Source: Robertmurraya massiliosenegalensis JC6 (GTDB taxonomy: Bacteria > Bacillota > Bacilli > Bacillales > Cytobacillaceae). From it: a stretch of 64,000 nt of DNA. Position 1 is the first letter of the stretch, and every line of letters begins with the position of its first letter. The stretch spans positions 386,293 to 450,292 of the forward strand of contig NZ_HE978512.1 in assembly GCF_000311725.1 (NCBI RefSeq), read 5' to 3'. Made by a program: the position numbers and the translations under genes. Below, piece after piece: positions 56,697 to 64,000 of the stretch. Below the pieces are notes generated by a model. That model saw only the letters and a list, made by a program, of their open reading frames with translations, searched no databases and was not told the origin of the DNA.

Positions 56697-56725
56697 GTGT
56701 TTGCCTCCATCTTGCCTTGTATCTT

Positions 56726-56749
56726 AAAAGGGCCTCCTCTAGGAGACCC
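56726..56749 (-). terminator. Terminator of argS
   Basis: Arms GGGCCTCC (56730-56737) and GGAGACCC (56742-56749), followed by TTTTAAG on the minus strand; isolates mnmH from argS. Confidence 0.75.
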
Positions 56750-56755
56750 AGCTGT

Positions 56756-58426
56756 TTACATTTTTTCAGGAGCTGATACTCCAATTAATGATAATGCGTT
56801 CTTAAGGGTAATTTGAACCGATTTAATAAGAGCGAGCCGCGCCTTCGTACGCTCCATATTTTCCACATCCAATACCTTTTCAGCATTGTAGAAGCTATGG
56901 AAAGTCGATGCTAATTCAAAAATATAATTGGTGATTCGATGCGGCATGCGCTTTTGGGCTGCTTCTGCTACTGCTAATGGGAATTCACCAAGCTTCTTTA
57001 AAACCTCAATTTCCTTTTCCGCAGTAATTTGTGCTAAATCTATGTCTTCACTTATTGTGATATGTTTCTCTTGTCCTTGTCGTAAAATACTCGAAATTCT
57101 TGCATGAGCATATTGAGCATAGTAGACAGGATTTTCATTCGACTCTGAAACCGCTAAGTCTAAATCAAAGTCCATATGTGTGTCCGCACTTCTCATTGCA
57201 AAGAAGTAACGTACTCCATCAAGTCCTACCTCTTCAACTAGATCGCGCATCGTAACCGCTTTTCCCGTCCGTTTACTCATTTTCATTTTCTCGCCATTTT
57301 TATATAGATGAACGAGCTGGATAATTTCCACTTCAAGGGAATCTTTTGGATATCCTAAAGCTTGAATCGCTGCTTTCATACGAGGAATATACCCATGATG
57401 GTCAGCACCCCAAATATTAATCAACTTTTCAAATCCCCGATCTAGCTTGTCTTTATGGTAAGCAATATCCGGGGTTAAATACGTATAAGAGCCATCTTGT
57501 TTGATGAGAACTCGGTCCTTATCGTCTCCTAATTCTGTTGACTTGAACCAAGTCGCTCCGTCCTGCTCATAAATATAGCCGTTATCTTTTAGCTTTTGCA
57601 GAGCTGTGTCAATTTTGCCATTGTTATAAAGGGATGTTTCGGAGTACCAAACATCAAAATGCACACGGAAATCTTCTAAATCCTGCTTTAATTTCGCCAT
57701 TTCATATTCAAGTCCGTATTGACGGAATGTATCAAAACGTTCAGTTTCTTCGACATGAACGTATTTATCGCCAAACTCTTCCGCTAGTTTCTTCCCAATA
57801 CCAACGATATCTTCTCCATGATATCCGTCCGCTGGCATCTCTTTATCTAGGCCAAGCGCTTGAAAATAACGAGCTTCAACCGAAAGTGCCAAATTGTTAA
57901 TTTGGTTTCCAGCATCATTGATATAGTATTCCCGTGAAACATCGTAGCCGGCTTTCGCAAGAATATTGCATAAAGAATCTCCAACCGCTGCTCCACGGGC
58001 ATGTCCTAAATGAAGGTCGCCTGTCGGGTTCGCTGAAACAAACTCGACTTGGACTTTTTGCTTATTTCCAACTGTTGTTTCTCCATAGCTTTCCCCTGCA
58101 CGAACGATCGTTGGGATCAGATTGGTCAAATAGCCGTTGTCCATATAAAAATTGATAAACCCAGGGCCAGCGATCTCAATTTTTTCAATCGAAGCCTTCG
58201 TTTTATCAAAATGGTTAATCAAATCTTCAGCAATCATGCGCGGTGCCTTTTTCGCTACTCTTGCTAGCTGCATCGCCATATTGGTTGAATAGTCTCCATG
58301 TGACTTTTCTTTTGGTATTTCTAGCACTACATTCGGAAGCTCTTCTTCCTTAGCTAATCCTGCTTTTATGACCGCCGCTTTGATTTCATCTTTTAATTTA
58401 CTTTGCACTTCTTCGACGATATTCAT
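56756..58426 (-). CDS. argS: Arginyl-tRNA synthetase
   Basis: 556 aa, class I. HIGH-type motif [22 protein letters not shown]-type motif [20 protein letters not shown]-terminal additional domain (about 1-110); anticodon-binding end with [15 protein letters not shown] overlaps the ywiB stop by four bases. Confidence 0.97.
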   Translation of the reverse strand: MNIVEEVQSKLKDEIKAAVIKAGLAKEEELPNVVLEIPKEKSHGDYSTNMAMQLARVAKKAPRMIAEDLINHFDKTKASIEKIEIAGPGFINFYMDNGYLTNLIPTIVRAGESYGETTVGNKQKVQVEFVSANPTGDLHLGHARGAAVGDSLCNILAKAGYDVSREYYINDAGNQINNLALSVEARYFQALGLDKEMPADGYHGEDIVGIGKKLAEEFGDKYVHVEETERFDTFRQYGLEYEMAKLKQDLEDFRVHFDVWYSETSLYNNGKIDTALQKLKDNGYIYEQDGATWFKSTELGDDKDRVLIKQDGSYTYLTPDIAYHKDKLDRGFEKLINIWGADHHGYIPRMKAAIQALGYPKDSLEVEIIQLVHLYKNGEKMKMSKRTGKAVTMRDLVEEVGLDGVRYFFAMRSADTHMDFDLDLAVSESNENPVYYAQYAHARISSILRQGQEKHITISEDIDLAQITAEKEIEVLKKLGEFPLAVAEAAQKRMPHRITNYIFELASTFHSFYNAEKVLDVENMERTKARLALIKSVQITLKNALSLIGVSAPEKM

Positions 58427-58863
58427 TTTTGTTCCTCCTCAAACTTAATTTCCAATTGATACTTTCCTGCAAGCGATCCTTGCATATGTAAATCGTAAGA
58501 AATTGTTAATGTACCTGCCTGTTCAAAAAGACGGTGGGCAAGACTTGTCGTCCTTGTTGTGATTCCAAGTGTTCCAAAAGGAGTTTCATATCTCCCTGGA
58601 TGCTTTTTATTTGCTTCAAACACCAATCTCATATTGATGGCGCCACTTCGTAAAATTAACGTTTCATCTTTTGAAATTTTCACAATTGATTTAACGGTAC
58701 CTTCTTCCATAACCTCTTCATATTGAAGGAAAGCTGAACCATTTTTTTTATAGTATCGTCCAAATGTCGTTAATTCAAAAGTCTCTTTCGCACCATTGTC
58801 CCAAATCGTCGTATTGACGTTGATTTTCACAGACTTATGCTCTGCTGCTGGACGTCCTGACAA
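58423..58863 (-). CDS. ywiB: DUF1934 family protein YwiB
   Basis: 146 aa beta-barrel-like protein: [59 protein letters not shown] and [20 protein letters not shown]. Conserved before argS in bacilli; function unknown. Coupled to argS. Confidence 0.9.
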   Translation of the reverse strand: MSGRPAAEHKSVKINVNTTIWDNGAKETFELTTFGRYYKKNGSAFLQYEEVMEEGTVKSIVKISKDETLILRSGAINMRLVFEANKKHPGRYETPFGTLGITTRTTSLAHRLFEQAGTLTISYDLHMQGSLAGKYQLEIKFEEEQK

Positions 58864-58946
58864 CTAACAACACATCCTTTATCCATTATAACATTTCAAA
58901 TTTATTCAATAGGATAACTATATCACTATTTCTTTTCTGTCAAAAC

Positions 58947-58981
58947 TAAAAAAATACAACCGGTTCAAGACCGATTGTATT
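58947..58981 (-). terminator. Terminator of speE-speB
   Basis: Arms AATACAACCGGT (58953-58964) and ACCGATTGTATT (58970-58981), followed by seven T on the minus strand. Confidence 0.88.
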
Positions 58982-59093
58982 ATTGTACCACTATTTAAGG
59001 ATGTTCTCGAAAAGAATATTGTGTTCTCTAGCACCTTATGCTTTCAAAGAATGAACATTAATCAATCTTTCAACTAAGCTTTAGAAAAGTTCC

Positions 59094-59966
59094 TTATTTG
59101 ATAAAGCCCAAAATCATTTCTCGAATAAGTTTACTTGCTGTGTTCGCAGTTTGTTCTGAAACGTCGTATATTGGGGCAACTTCGACTAAATCGGCTCCGA
59201 CAACATTGACGTTTGAACGAGCAATTTCATGAATGGAAGCAAGTAACTCTCTTGAAGTAATTCCTCCTGCATCCACCGTTCCAGTACCAGGTGCGTGAGC
59301 AGGATCGAGAACATCGATATCAATCGTTACGTACACAGGACGTCCTGACAGAGTTGGAAGAATCTCCATTAATGGCTTATGGACATCAAATTTCGAAATA
59401 TGCATGCCCACTTCCTTTGCCCATTGGAACTCTTCTTTCATCCCGGAACGAATTCCAAAAGAGTAGACATTGCTAGGACCAATCAATTCTGCCGCCTTGC
59501 GAATAGGCGTTGAGTGAGACAGAGGCTCTCCTTCATAATCGGTACGTAAATCTGCATGGGCGTCAATATGAATAATCGCCAGATCCGGATACTTTTTGTA
59601 CATCGATTTAAAGACAGGCCATGAGACAAGATGCTCTCCTCCCATCCCTAATGGGAATTTCTCTTTTGCTAACACCTTATCCACAAAACTTTCAATTTCA
59701 TCAAGACTCTTTTGCGCATTTCCAAAAGGAAGAGGAATATCTCCAGCATCAAAATATTTAACCTCTTCTAGTTCTCGATCTAAGTAAGCACTGTACTCTT
59801 CTAAACCAATCGACACTTCACGGATTCTTGTTGGACCAAAGCGCGAACCAGGGCGGTAGCTTACCGTCCAATCCATTGGCATTCCGTAAAGAACGACTCT
59901 GCTCTCTTCAAAATTCGGATGACTTTTAATAAAAACATTGCCTGAGTAAGCTTCATCAAAACGCAT
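59094..59966 (-). CDS. speB: Agmatinase
   Basis: 290 aa ureohydrolase producing putrescine and urea from agmatine. Mn-binding motifs GGEHLVSWPVF, IIHIDAHADLRTDYEGE and VTIDIDVLDPAHAPGTG. Starts MRFDEAYSGNVFIKSHPNFE. 14 bases after speE. Confidence 0.96.
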   Translation of the reverse strand: MRFDEAYSGNVFIKSHPNFEESRVVLYGMPMDWTVSYRPGSRFGPTRIREVSIGLEEYSAYLDRELEEVKYFDAGDIPLPFGNAQKSLDEIESFVDKVLAKEKFPLGMGGEHLVSWPVFKSMYKKYPDLAIIHIDAHADLRTDYEGEPLSHSTPIRKAAELIGPSNVYSFGIRSGMKEEFQWAKEVGMHISKFDVHKPLMEILPTLSGRPVYVTIDIDVLDPAHAPGTGTVDAGGITSRELLASIHEIARSNVNVVGADLVEVAPIYDVSEQTANTASKLIREMILGFIK

Positions 59967-59980
59967 GATTTTTCCTCCAG

Positions 59981-60808
59981 TTATTTCACTAAATCTTGAA
60001 CAAATTTTGGCAGAACAAAAGCTGCCTTATGCAATTCTTTTGTGTAGTACTTGCTTTCAATTTCATGAAAACGCTCCTCTGGAACTTCTAATGGATCATA
60101 CTTCTTTGAGCCGATCGTAAACGCCCATAGTCCACTTGGATACGTTGGAATATTCGCTGTGTATAGACGAGTAATTGGGAAGATTTCCTTTACATCCTTT
60201 TGAACGCTGCGAATTAAATCTGCCTTAAACCACGGATTATCCGATTGAGCGACAAAAATCCCGTCCTCTTTTAATGCTTTCGAGATTCCTGCGTAAAAAC
60301 CTTTTGTGAAAAGATTAACGGCTGGACCTACTGGCTCAGTGGAGTCCACCATAATAACATCGTATTCGTTCTCACTTTTTGCAATATGCATAAAGCCATC
60401 ATCGACACGGACATCGACACGTGGATCCTCCAGCTTCCCTGCGATCTCAGGTAGGAATTTCTTCGAGTATTCAATGACTTTGCCATCAATATCGACAAGC
60501 GTCGCTTTTTTTACACTAGGATGCTTTAGCACCTCGCGAATAACGCCGCCATCACCACCACCTACTACTAAAACGTGTTCTGGGTTCGGGTGTGTAAATA
60601 ACGGCACATGCGCCACCATTTCATGATAGACAAATTCGTCCTTAACCGAGGTCATCACCATATCGTCAAGAAGAAGCATATTGCCCCACTCTTCTGTTTC
60701 AATCATATCAAGCTTTTGAAAATCAGTTTGTTCCGTATGTAAAGTTTGTTTCACTTTCATCGTGATTCCAAAGTGTTCAGTTTGTTTTTCCGTAAACCAA
60801 ATACCCAT
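59981..60808 (-). CDS. speE: Spermidine synthase
   Basis: 275 aa. Transfers aminopropyl from decarboxylated SAM to putrescine. [20 protein letters not shown], the DxDG-like [30 protein letters not shown] gatekeeper region. Starts [20 protein letters not shown]. First gene of speEB. 254 bases of divergent space upstream face pbpG. Confidence 0.97.
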   Translation of the reverse strand: MGIWFTEKQTEHFGITMKVKQTLHTEQTDFQKLDMIETEEWGNMLLLDDMVMTSVKDEFVYHEMVAHVPLFTHPNPEHVLVVGGGDGGVIREVLKHPSVKKATLVDIDGKVIEYSKKFLPEIAGKLEDPRVDVRVDDGFMHIAKSENEYDVIMVDSTEPVGPAVNLFTKGFYAGISKALKEDGIFVAQSDNPWFKADLIRSVQKDVKEIFPITRLYTANIPTYPSGLWAFTIGSKKYDPLEVPEERFHEIESKYYTKELHKAAFVLPKFVQDLVK

Positions 60809-61062
60809 CTGCTTCAGCCCTTTCTTTTTCTAAATGGTCACATCCATTTTGACCCGTTAGTTCCTATTATTCCCCAACTTTTTGCAAACATGAGAAAAGT
60901 ATAGATGAATCTAGCAAAAATGCAAGAAAAAAGTAAGAAATTCAGCCAGCAAACGACTCGAAAATAATAGAATTGTAAAATTTCCGCTTTGATGTTTAAA
61001 ACCCTACCATTTTTTTCATACTAAACATAATGGATAAATAGACGGTAAAGGGGGATGAAGCG

Positions 61063-63144
61063 ATGGAACTGATGACAGACCAGAGGTTTAAACGGACGAT
61101 AAAATATTTACGAGCTTTGCTCATTATTGGCTCAATTTGTGTAGCCCTTGCAATCGTTGCTTATGTGAGCATCCTTATTTATGCAAAAATCCTTGGTCCG
61201 CCACCTTTGGCTGTTCCTCAATCATCACTCTACTATTCTGATGATGGAACAATTATCGGCGAAAGCCACAGCGGGCAGAAACGTTATTGGGTAGCGCTTG
61301 ATGATATTTCTCCTGATTTAGTCAATGCTACTTTAGCGATTGAGGATCGAAGTTTCTATCAGCATCATGGCTTCGATTATAAACGGATTGCTGGAGCCGT
61401 GTTAGCCGACATCAAAGCAATGGCCAAGGTACAAGGCGCAAGTACAATTAGTCAACAATATGCACGAAACCTTTTTTTAGAGCATGAAAAAACGTGGAAA
61501 AGGAAACTTTTAGAAGCCTTTTATACGATTCGAATTGAAATGAACTATACGAAAGATGAAATACTAGAAGGCTATTTAAATACGATCTATTACGGAGAAG
61601 GGGCCTATGGTGTTCAAGCGGCAAGTCAGTTTTATTTCGGAAAAAACGCTTCTGAGCTAAGCTTGGCTGAAGCGGCAATGCTGGCAGGGATTCCAAAAGG
61701 ACCAAGTATCTACTCTCCGCTTGCATCGATGGAAAAAGCGTCGTCCCGTCAGCAACTCATTTTAAAAATGATGGCAAACAACGATTTGATTACCGAGACA
61801 GAAGCAGCTGCAGCTTCGGAAGTAAAGCTTAATGTCGTTGGTGAGCATACTCATTCTGTTGGAAAAATTGCGCCATATTTTCAGGATGCAGTCAAAAGCG
61901 CCTTGAAAAATGTGCTCAAATTGGATGAGCGTACGATTGAATTAGGCGGTTTGAGAGTCTACACAACACTCGATACGAAGCAACAAGAGGATGCAGAAAA
62001 TAATATTGAAAAGTTAATTGCGAAAGACTCAGAAATTCAAGTTGGATTAGTAGCGATGAATCCAGTGAATGGACATGTAAAAGCGATGGTTGGTGGTCGT
62101 AATTATGATGAGAGTCCTTTTAACCGTGCAACACAAGCGGTGCGGCAACCTGGTTCAACGATGAAACCTTTTTTGTACTATAAAGCGATTGAGCAAGGGT
62201 TTACTCCATCGACGACGATGCGGAGTGAGATTACGACGTTTAAGTTTGATGACAATCGAGCAGATTACACTCCCCATAATTACAATAATCTGTATGCCAA
62301 CAAGGAAATCACGATGGCTCAAGCACTCGCCCTCTCTGATAATGTCTTTGCCGTGAAAACTCACTTGTTTTTAGGTGAGGAAGCTTTAGTCGATACGGCA
62401 AAAAGATTGGGAATTTCAACAGATTTACAGAAAGTTCCTTCACTAGCTCTCGGAACATCTGGAGTAAGAGTCGTGGAGATGGCCAATGCCTATAGTCATT
62501 TTGCCAACGGTGGAAAGAAGGTCTCACCTGTTTTAATTACACGTGTTGAAGACCATCGCGGCGACGTAATCTATGAACATAAACCGGTGGAAGAAGAGGT
62601 ATTGCGACCAGACGCCGCTTTTGTCACAACCCATATGATGACGGGCATGTTTGATCGTAAATTAAATGGCTATACGAGTGTAACAGGGAATACGGTTATT
62701 AATGATATATCAAGAATCTATGCAGGAAAATCCGGTTCCACGAATACAGACAACTGGATGGTCGGCTTTACACCACAGCTCGTTACCGCTGTGTGGACAG
62801 GCTACGATGAAGGAAAACCAATTGAGATTGTCGCCGATAAGAGTTATGCAAAAAATATTTGGGCTCATTTTATGGAAGATGCCCTTGAAGGGGAAGCGGT
62901 TAAATCCTTTAAAGCACCAAAAGGAACCGTCGGCGTCTATATCAATCCAGAAAACGGAAAATTAGCGACAGAGGATTGCCCCGTGCGGCGACTCACGTAT
63001 TATGTTGCCGGTACAGAACCTACTGAATATTGTGTAGACCATATTCTTGACGAAGAAGAAGTCCCACCGAAGGAAAAACCTCGGGAAAAAGAGGAGAAGA
63101 TTCCTTGGTATAAGAAAATTTTCATGAGCGACAGATGGCTTTAA
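61063..63144 (+). CDS. pbpG: Class A penicillin-binding protein, PbpG-like
   Basis: 693 aa. Membrane helix about 20-43. Glycosyltransferase domain (about 55-240) with Glu in TLAIEDRSFYQHHGFDYKR and GASTISQQYARNLFLEHEKTWKR-like GASTISQQYARN, EILEGYLNTIYYGEGAYG. Transpeptidase: GSTMKPFLYYKAI (SxxK), SDN in ALSDNVFAV, KSGSTNTDNWMVGFTP (KTG box as KSG). Charged Pro/Glu/Lys-rich tail. RBS AAAGGGGG. B. subtilis PbpG (YwhE) acts in sporulation septum/spore formation. Confidence 0.96.
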   Translation: MELMTDQRFKRTIKYLRALLIIGSICVALAIVAYVSILIYAKILGPPPLAVPQSSLYYSDDGTIIGESHSGQKRYWVALDDISPDLVNATLAIEDRSFYQHHGFDYKRIAGAVLADIKAMAKVQGASTISQQYARNLFLEHEKTWKRKLLEAFYTIRIEMNYTKDEILEGYLNTIYYGEGAYGVQAASQFYFGKNASELSLAEAAMLAGIPKGPSIYSPLASMEKASSRQQLILKMMANNDLITETEAAAASEVKLNVVGEHTHSVGKIAPYFQDAVKSALKNVLKLDERTIELGGLRVYTTLDTKQQEDAENNIEKLIAKDSEIQVGLVAMNPVNGHVKAMVGGRNYDESPFNRATQAVRQPGSTMKPFLYYKAIEQGFTPSTTMRSEITTFKFDDNRADYTPHNYNNLYANKEITMAQALALSDNVFAVKTHLFLGEEALVDTAKRLGISTDLQKVPSLALGTSGVRVVEMANAYSHFANGGKKVSPVLITRVEDHRGDVIYEHKPVEEEVLRPDAAFVTTHMMTGMFDRKLNGYTSVTGNTVINDISRIYAGKSGSTNTDNWMVGFTPQLVTAVWTGYDEGKPIEIVADKSYAKNIWAHFMEDALEGEAVKSFKAPKGTVGVYINPENGKLATEDCPVRRLTYYVAGTEPTEYCVDHILDEEEVPPKEKPREKEEKIPWYKKIFMSDRWL

Positions 63145-63363
63145 TCGGATGAGCGTTATCTGAGCATACTCTTTGGGTGGTGACCTACTGCTAGAGTTTT
63201 GTTTTAAGGATGTTTTATGCGAACTAGTTTTACCTGGTACTTTTCTGAGGTGTCCTTATGAATGCTCTATTTAGGACGACTTTCGCCTTGTATCTTGTAT
63301 AGGTTATCCTCATGAACCTCCATGAGGACTACTTCCATTCAGCTCTCTCCACCCTAAAAATAG
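63145..63363. other. Gene-free space after pbpG
   Basis: About 220 bases with no gene or element recognised before the shared terminator. Together with 63403-63545 the gap is 401 bases. Confidence 0.5.
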
Positions 63364-63402
63364 AAAAGCCTCGGCCCCTAAAAGATAGGGTTCGAGGCTT
63401 TT
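63364..63402. terminator. Bidirectional terminator between pbpG and ywhD
   Basis: Perfect ten-base arms AAAAGCCTCG and CGAGGCTTTT with a 19-base loop; T runs exist on both strands, and the genes converge. Confidence 0.85.
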
Positions 63403-63545
63403 CTTGTCCTAGTTCTATAGCGTGTTTCGCTGACCATAGTGTACTTCCTTTAGAAAAAAGTAGCAAGTACCCCCCGATTAATTCAGAAAAATGTCACAAA
63501 ACAGACACATTTACAAACTTAATATAAATCCGAATAATAAGAACC

Positions 63546-64000
63546 TTAGACTGTCAAATCATCCTTTAGTTGTTGGGATGATCCTTCCCACATTTCTGCA
63601 TTATGATTTTTGAGAAAATCAGCAAGAACTTTTTTTGATTTTTCGTCCATATGATCGACAATAATATGTCGTTTCAATGATTTATCCATGCGGTTCACAT
63701 GTTCAGGAAGAGATTTGTAGCCTCTACGAATCTCCTGATCAACGGTCATTTCGCAAGCTGTCACCCCAGCATAGTAAGGACCATCTTCTTTTCGATCGAT
63801 TGTTACCCAAACAAGCCAGTACGGTTTTCCATTTGGAACTTCCTCTTTATTTTTCAAAAACTTAATTCGTTTTTCCACTGCGCTTCTCGCATGCAAGGCG
63901 CCAATATCAACGACCGCTTCTCCTGCTTCGACGTCAATAATGACCGGGGAGATATTGTCTAAGCTTAACGTTCCGACACCAAATCCTTTATGTCCATCCA
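63546..64000 (-). CDS. ywhD: YwhD family protein, 5' truncated by the window
   Basis: The frame is open through the right edge; the visible 150 residues begin GHKGFGVGTLSLDNISPVII and continue VEAGEAVVDIGALHARSAVE, then WLVWVTIDRKEDGPYYAGVT and end SSQQLKDDLTV. The TTG often taken as start (63896) is only an internal codon. Known next to ywhE/pbpG in B. subtilis; function unknown. Confidence 0.88.
   Translation of the reverse strand, partial: DGHKGFGVGTLSLDNISPVIIDVEAGEAVVDIGALHARSAVEKRIKFLKNKEEVPNGKPYWLVWVTIDRKEDGPYYAGVTACEMTVDQEIRRGYKSLPEHVNRMDKSLKRHIIVDHMDEKSKKVLADFLKNHNAEMWEGSSQQLKDDLTV

Overview
The window is chromosomal DNA from a low-G+C, endospore-forming member of the Bacillaceae. 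The evidence is the sporulation genes spo0F and spoIIR, strong Gram-positive ribosome binding sites, and a gene order that largely follows the Bacillus subtilis atp-upp-glyA-ywlG-rpiB-ywlE-ywlD-ywlC-ywlB-spoIIR-prmC-prfA-tdk-rpmE-rho-glpX-murA-tal-fbaA-spo0F-ywjG-pyrG-rpoE-ywjF-ywjE-argS-ywiB-speB-speE-pbpG-ywhD block (known from memory). It differs from B. subtilis in having a complex I (nuo) operon next to atp and several inserted genes. Almost all genes are on the minus strand; only ywjG, ywjE and pbpG are on plus.

Layout. 1-3380: start of the nuo operon (nuoA, B, C, D, H; nuoH is cut by the edge), with a NuoC carrying a long Lys/Ala repeat extension. 3381-4202: 820 gene-free bases with a sigma-A-type nuo promoter and an array of six 21-bp units. 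4203-11798: complete atp operon (Z-I-B-E-F-H-A-G-D-C), with a hairpin between atpE and atpF and three tandem palindromic elements between atpG and atpD. 12073-15845: accessory segment with a secreted subtilisin and a NERD-domain protein; the NERD gene lies between two nearly identical 21-bp-unit arrays. 15846-20795: wecB, upp, glyA and an ECF sigma/anti-sigma pair. 21140-29497: ywlG to prfA, with a chemotaxis receptor overlapping the arginine phosphatase gene ywlE. 29669-42557: housekeeping genes up to rpoE. 42737-51164: a fatty/branched-chain acid operon (thiolase, hydroxyacyl-CoA dehydrogenase, two acyl-CoA dehydrogenases, TetR regulator, IcmF), followed by ywjF and ywjE. 55386-64000: xapX, mnmH, argS, ywiB, speEB, pbpG and the 3' part of ywhD.

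Most genes serve energy metabolism (NADH oxidation by Nuo, ATP synthesis), pyrimidine and one-carbon metabolism (upp, tdk, pyrG, glyA), translation and transcription (prfA, prmC, rpmE, argS, rho, rpoE, Sua5), glycolysis/gluconeogenesis (fbaA, glpX, tal) and sporulation control. The least explained material is non-coding: arrays of short direct repeats spaced 19-21 bp with three unrelated cores (ATTGCGGG, AATTCCGG/T, ATCGGTCTA), a dispersed TTAAGCGGAAATTTTCC family, and palindromic elements in atpG-atpD whose arms show compensatory changes. No CRISPR array, tRNA, rRNA, prophage or complete insertion sequence was seen.
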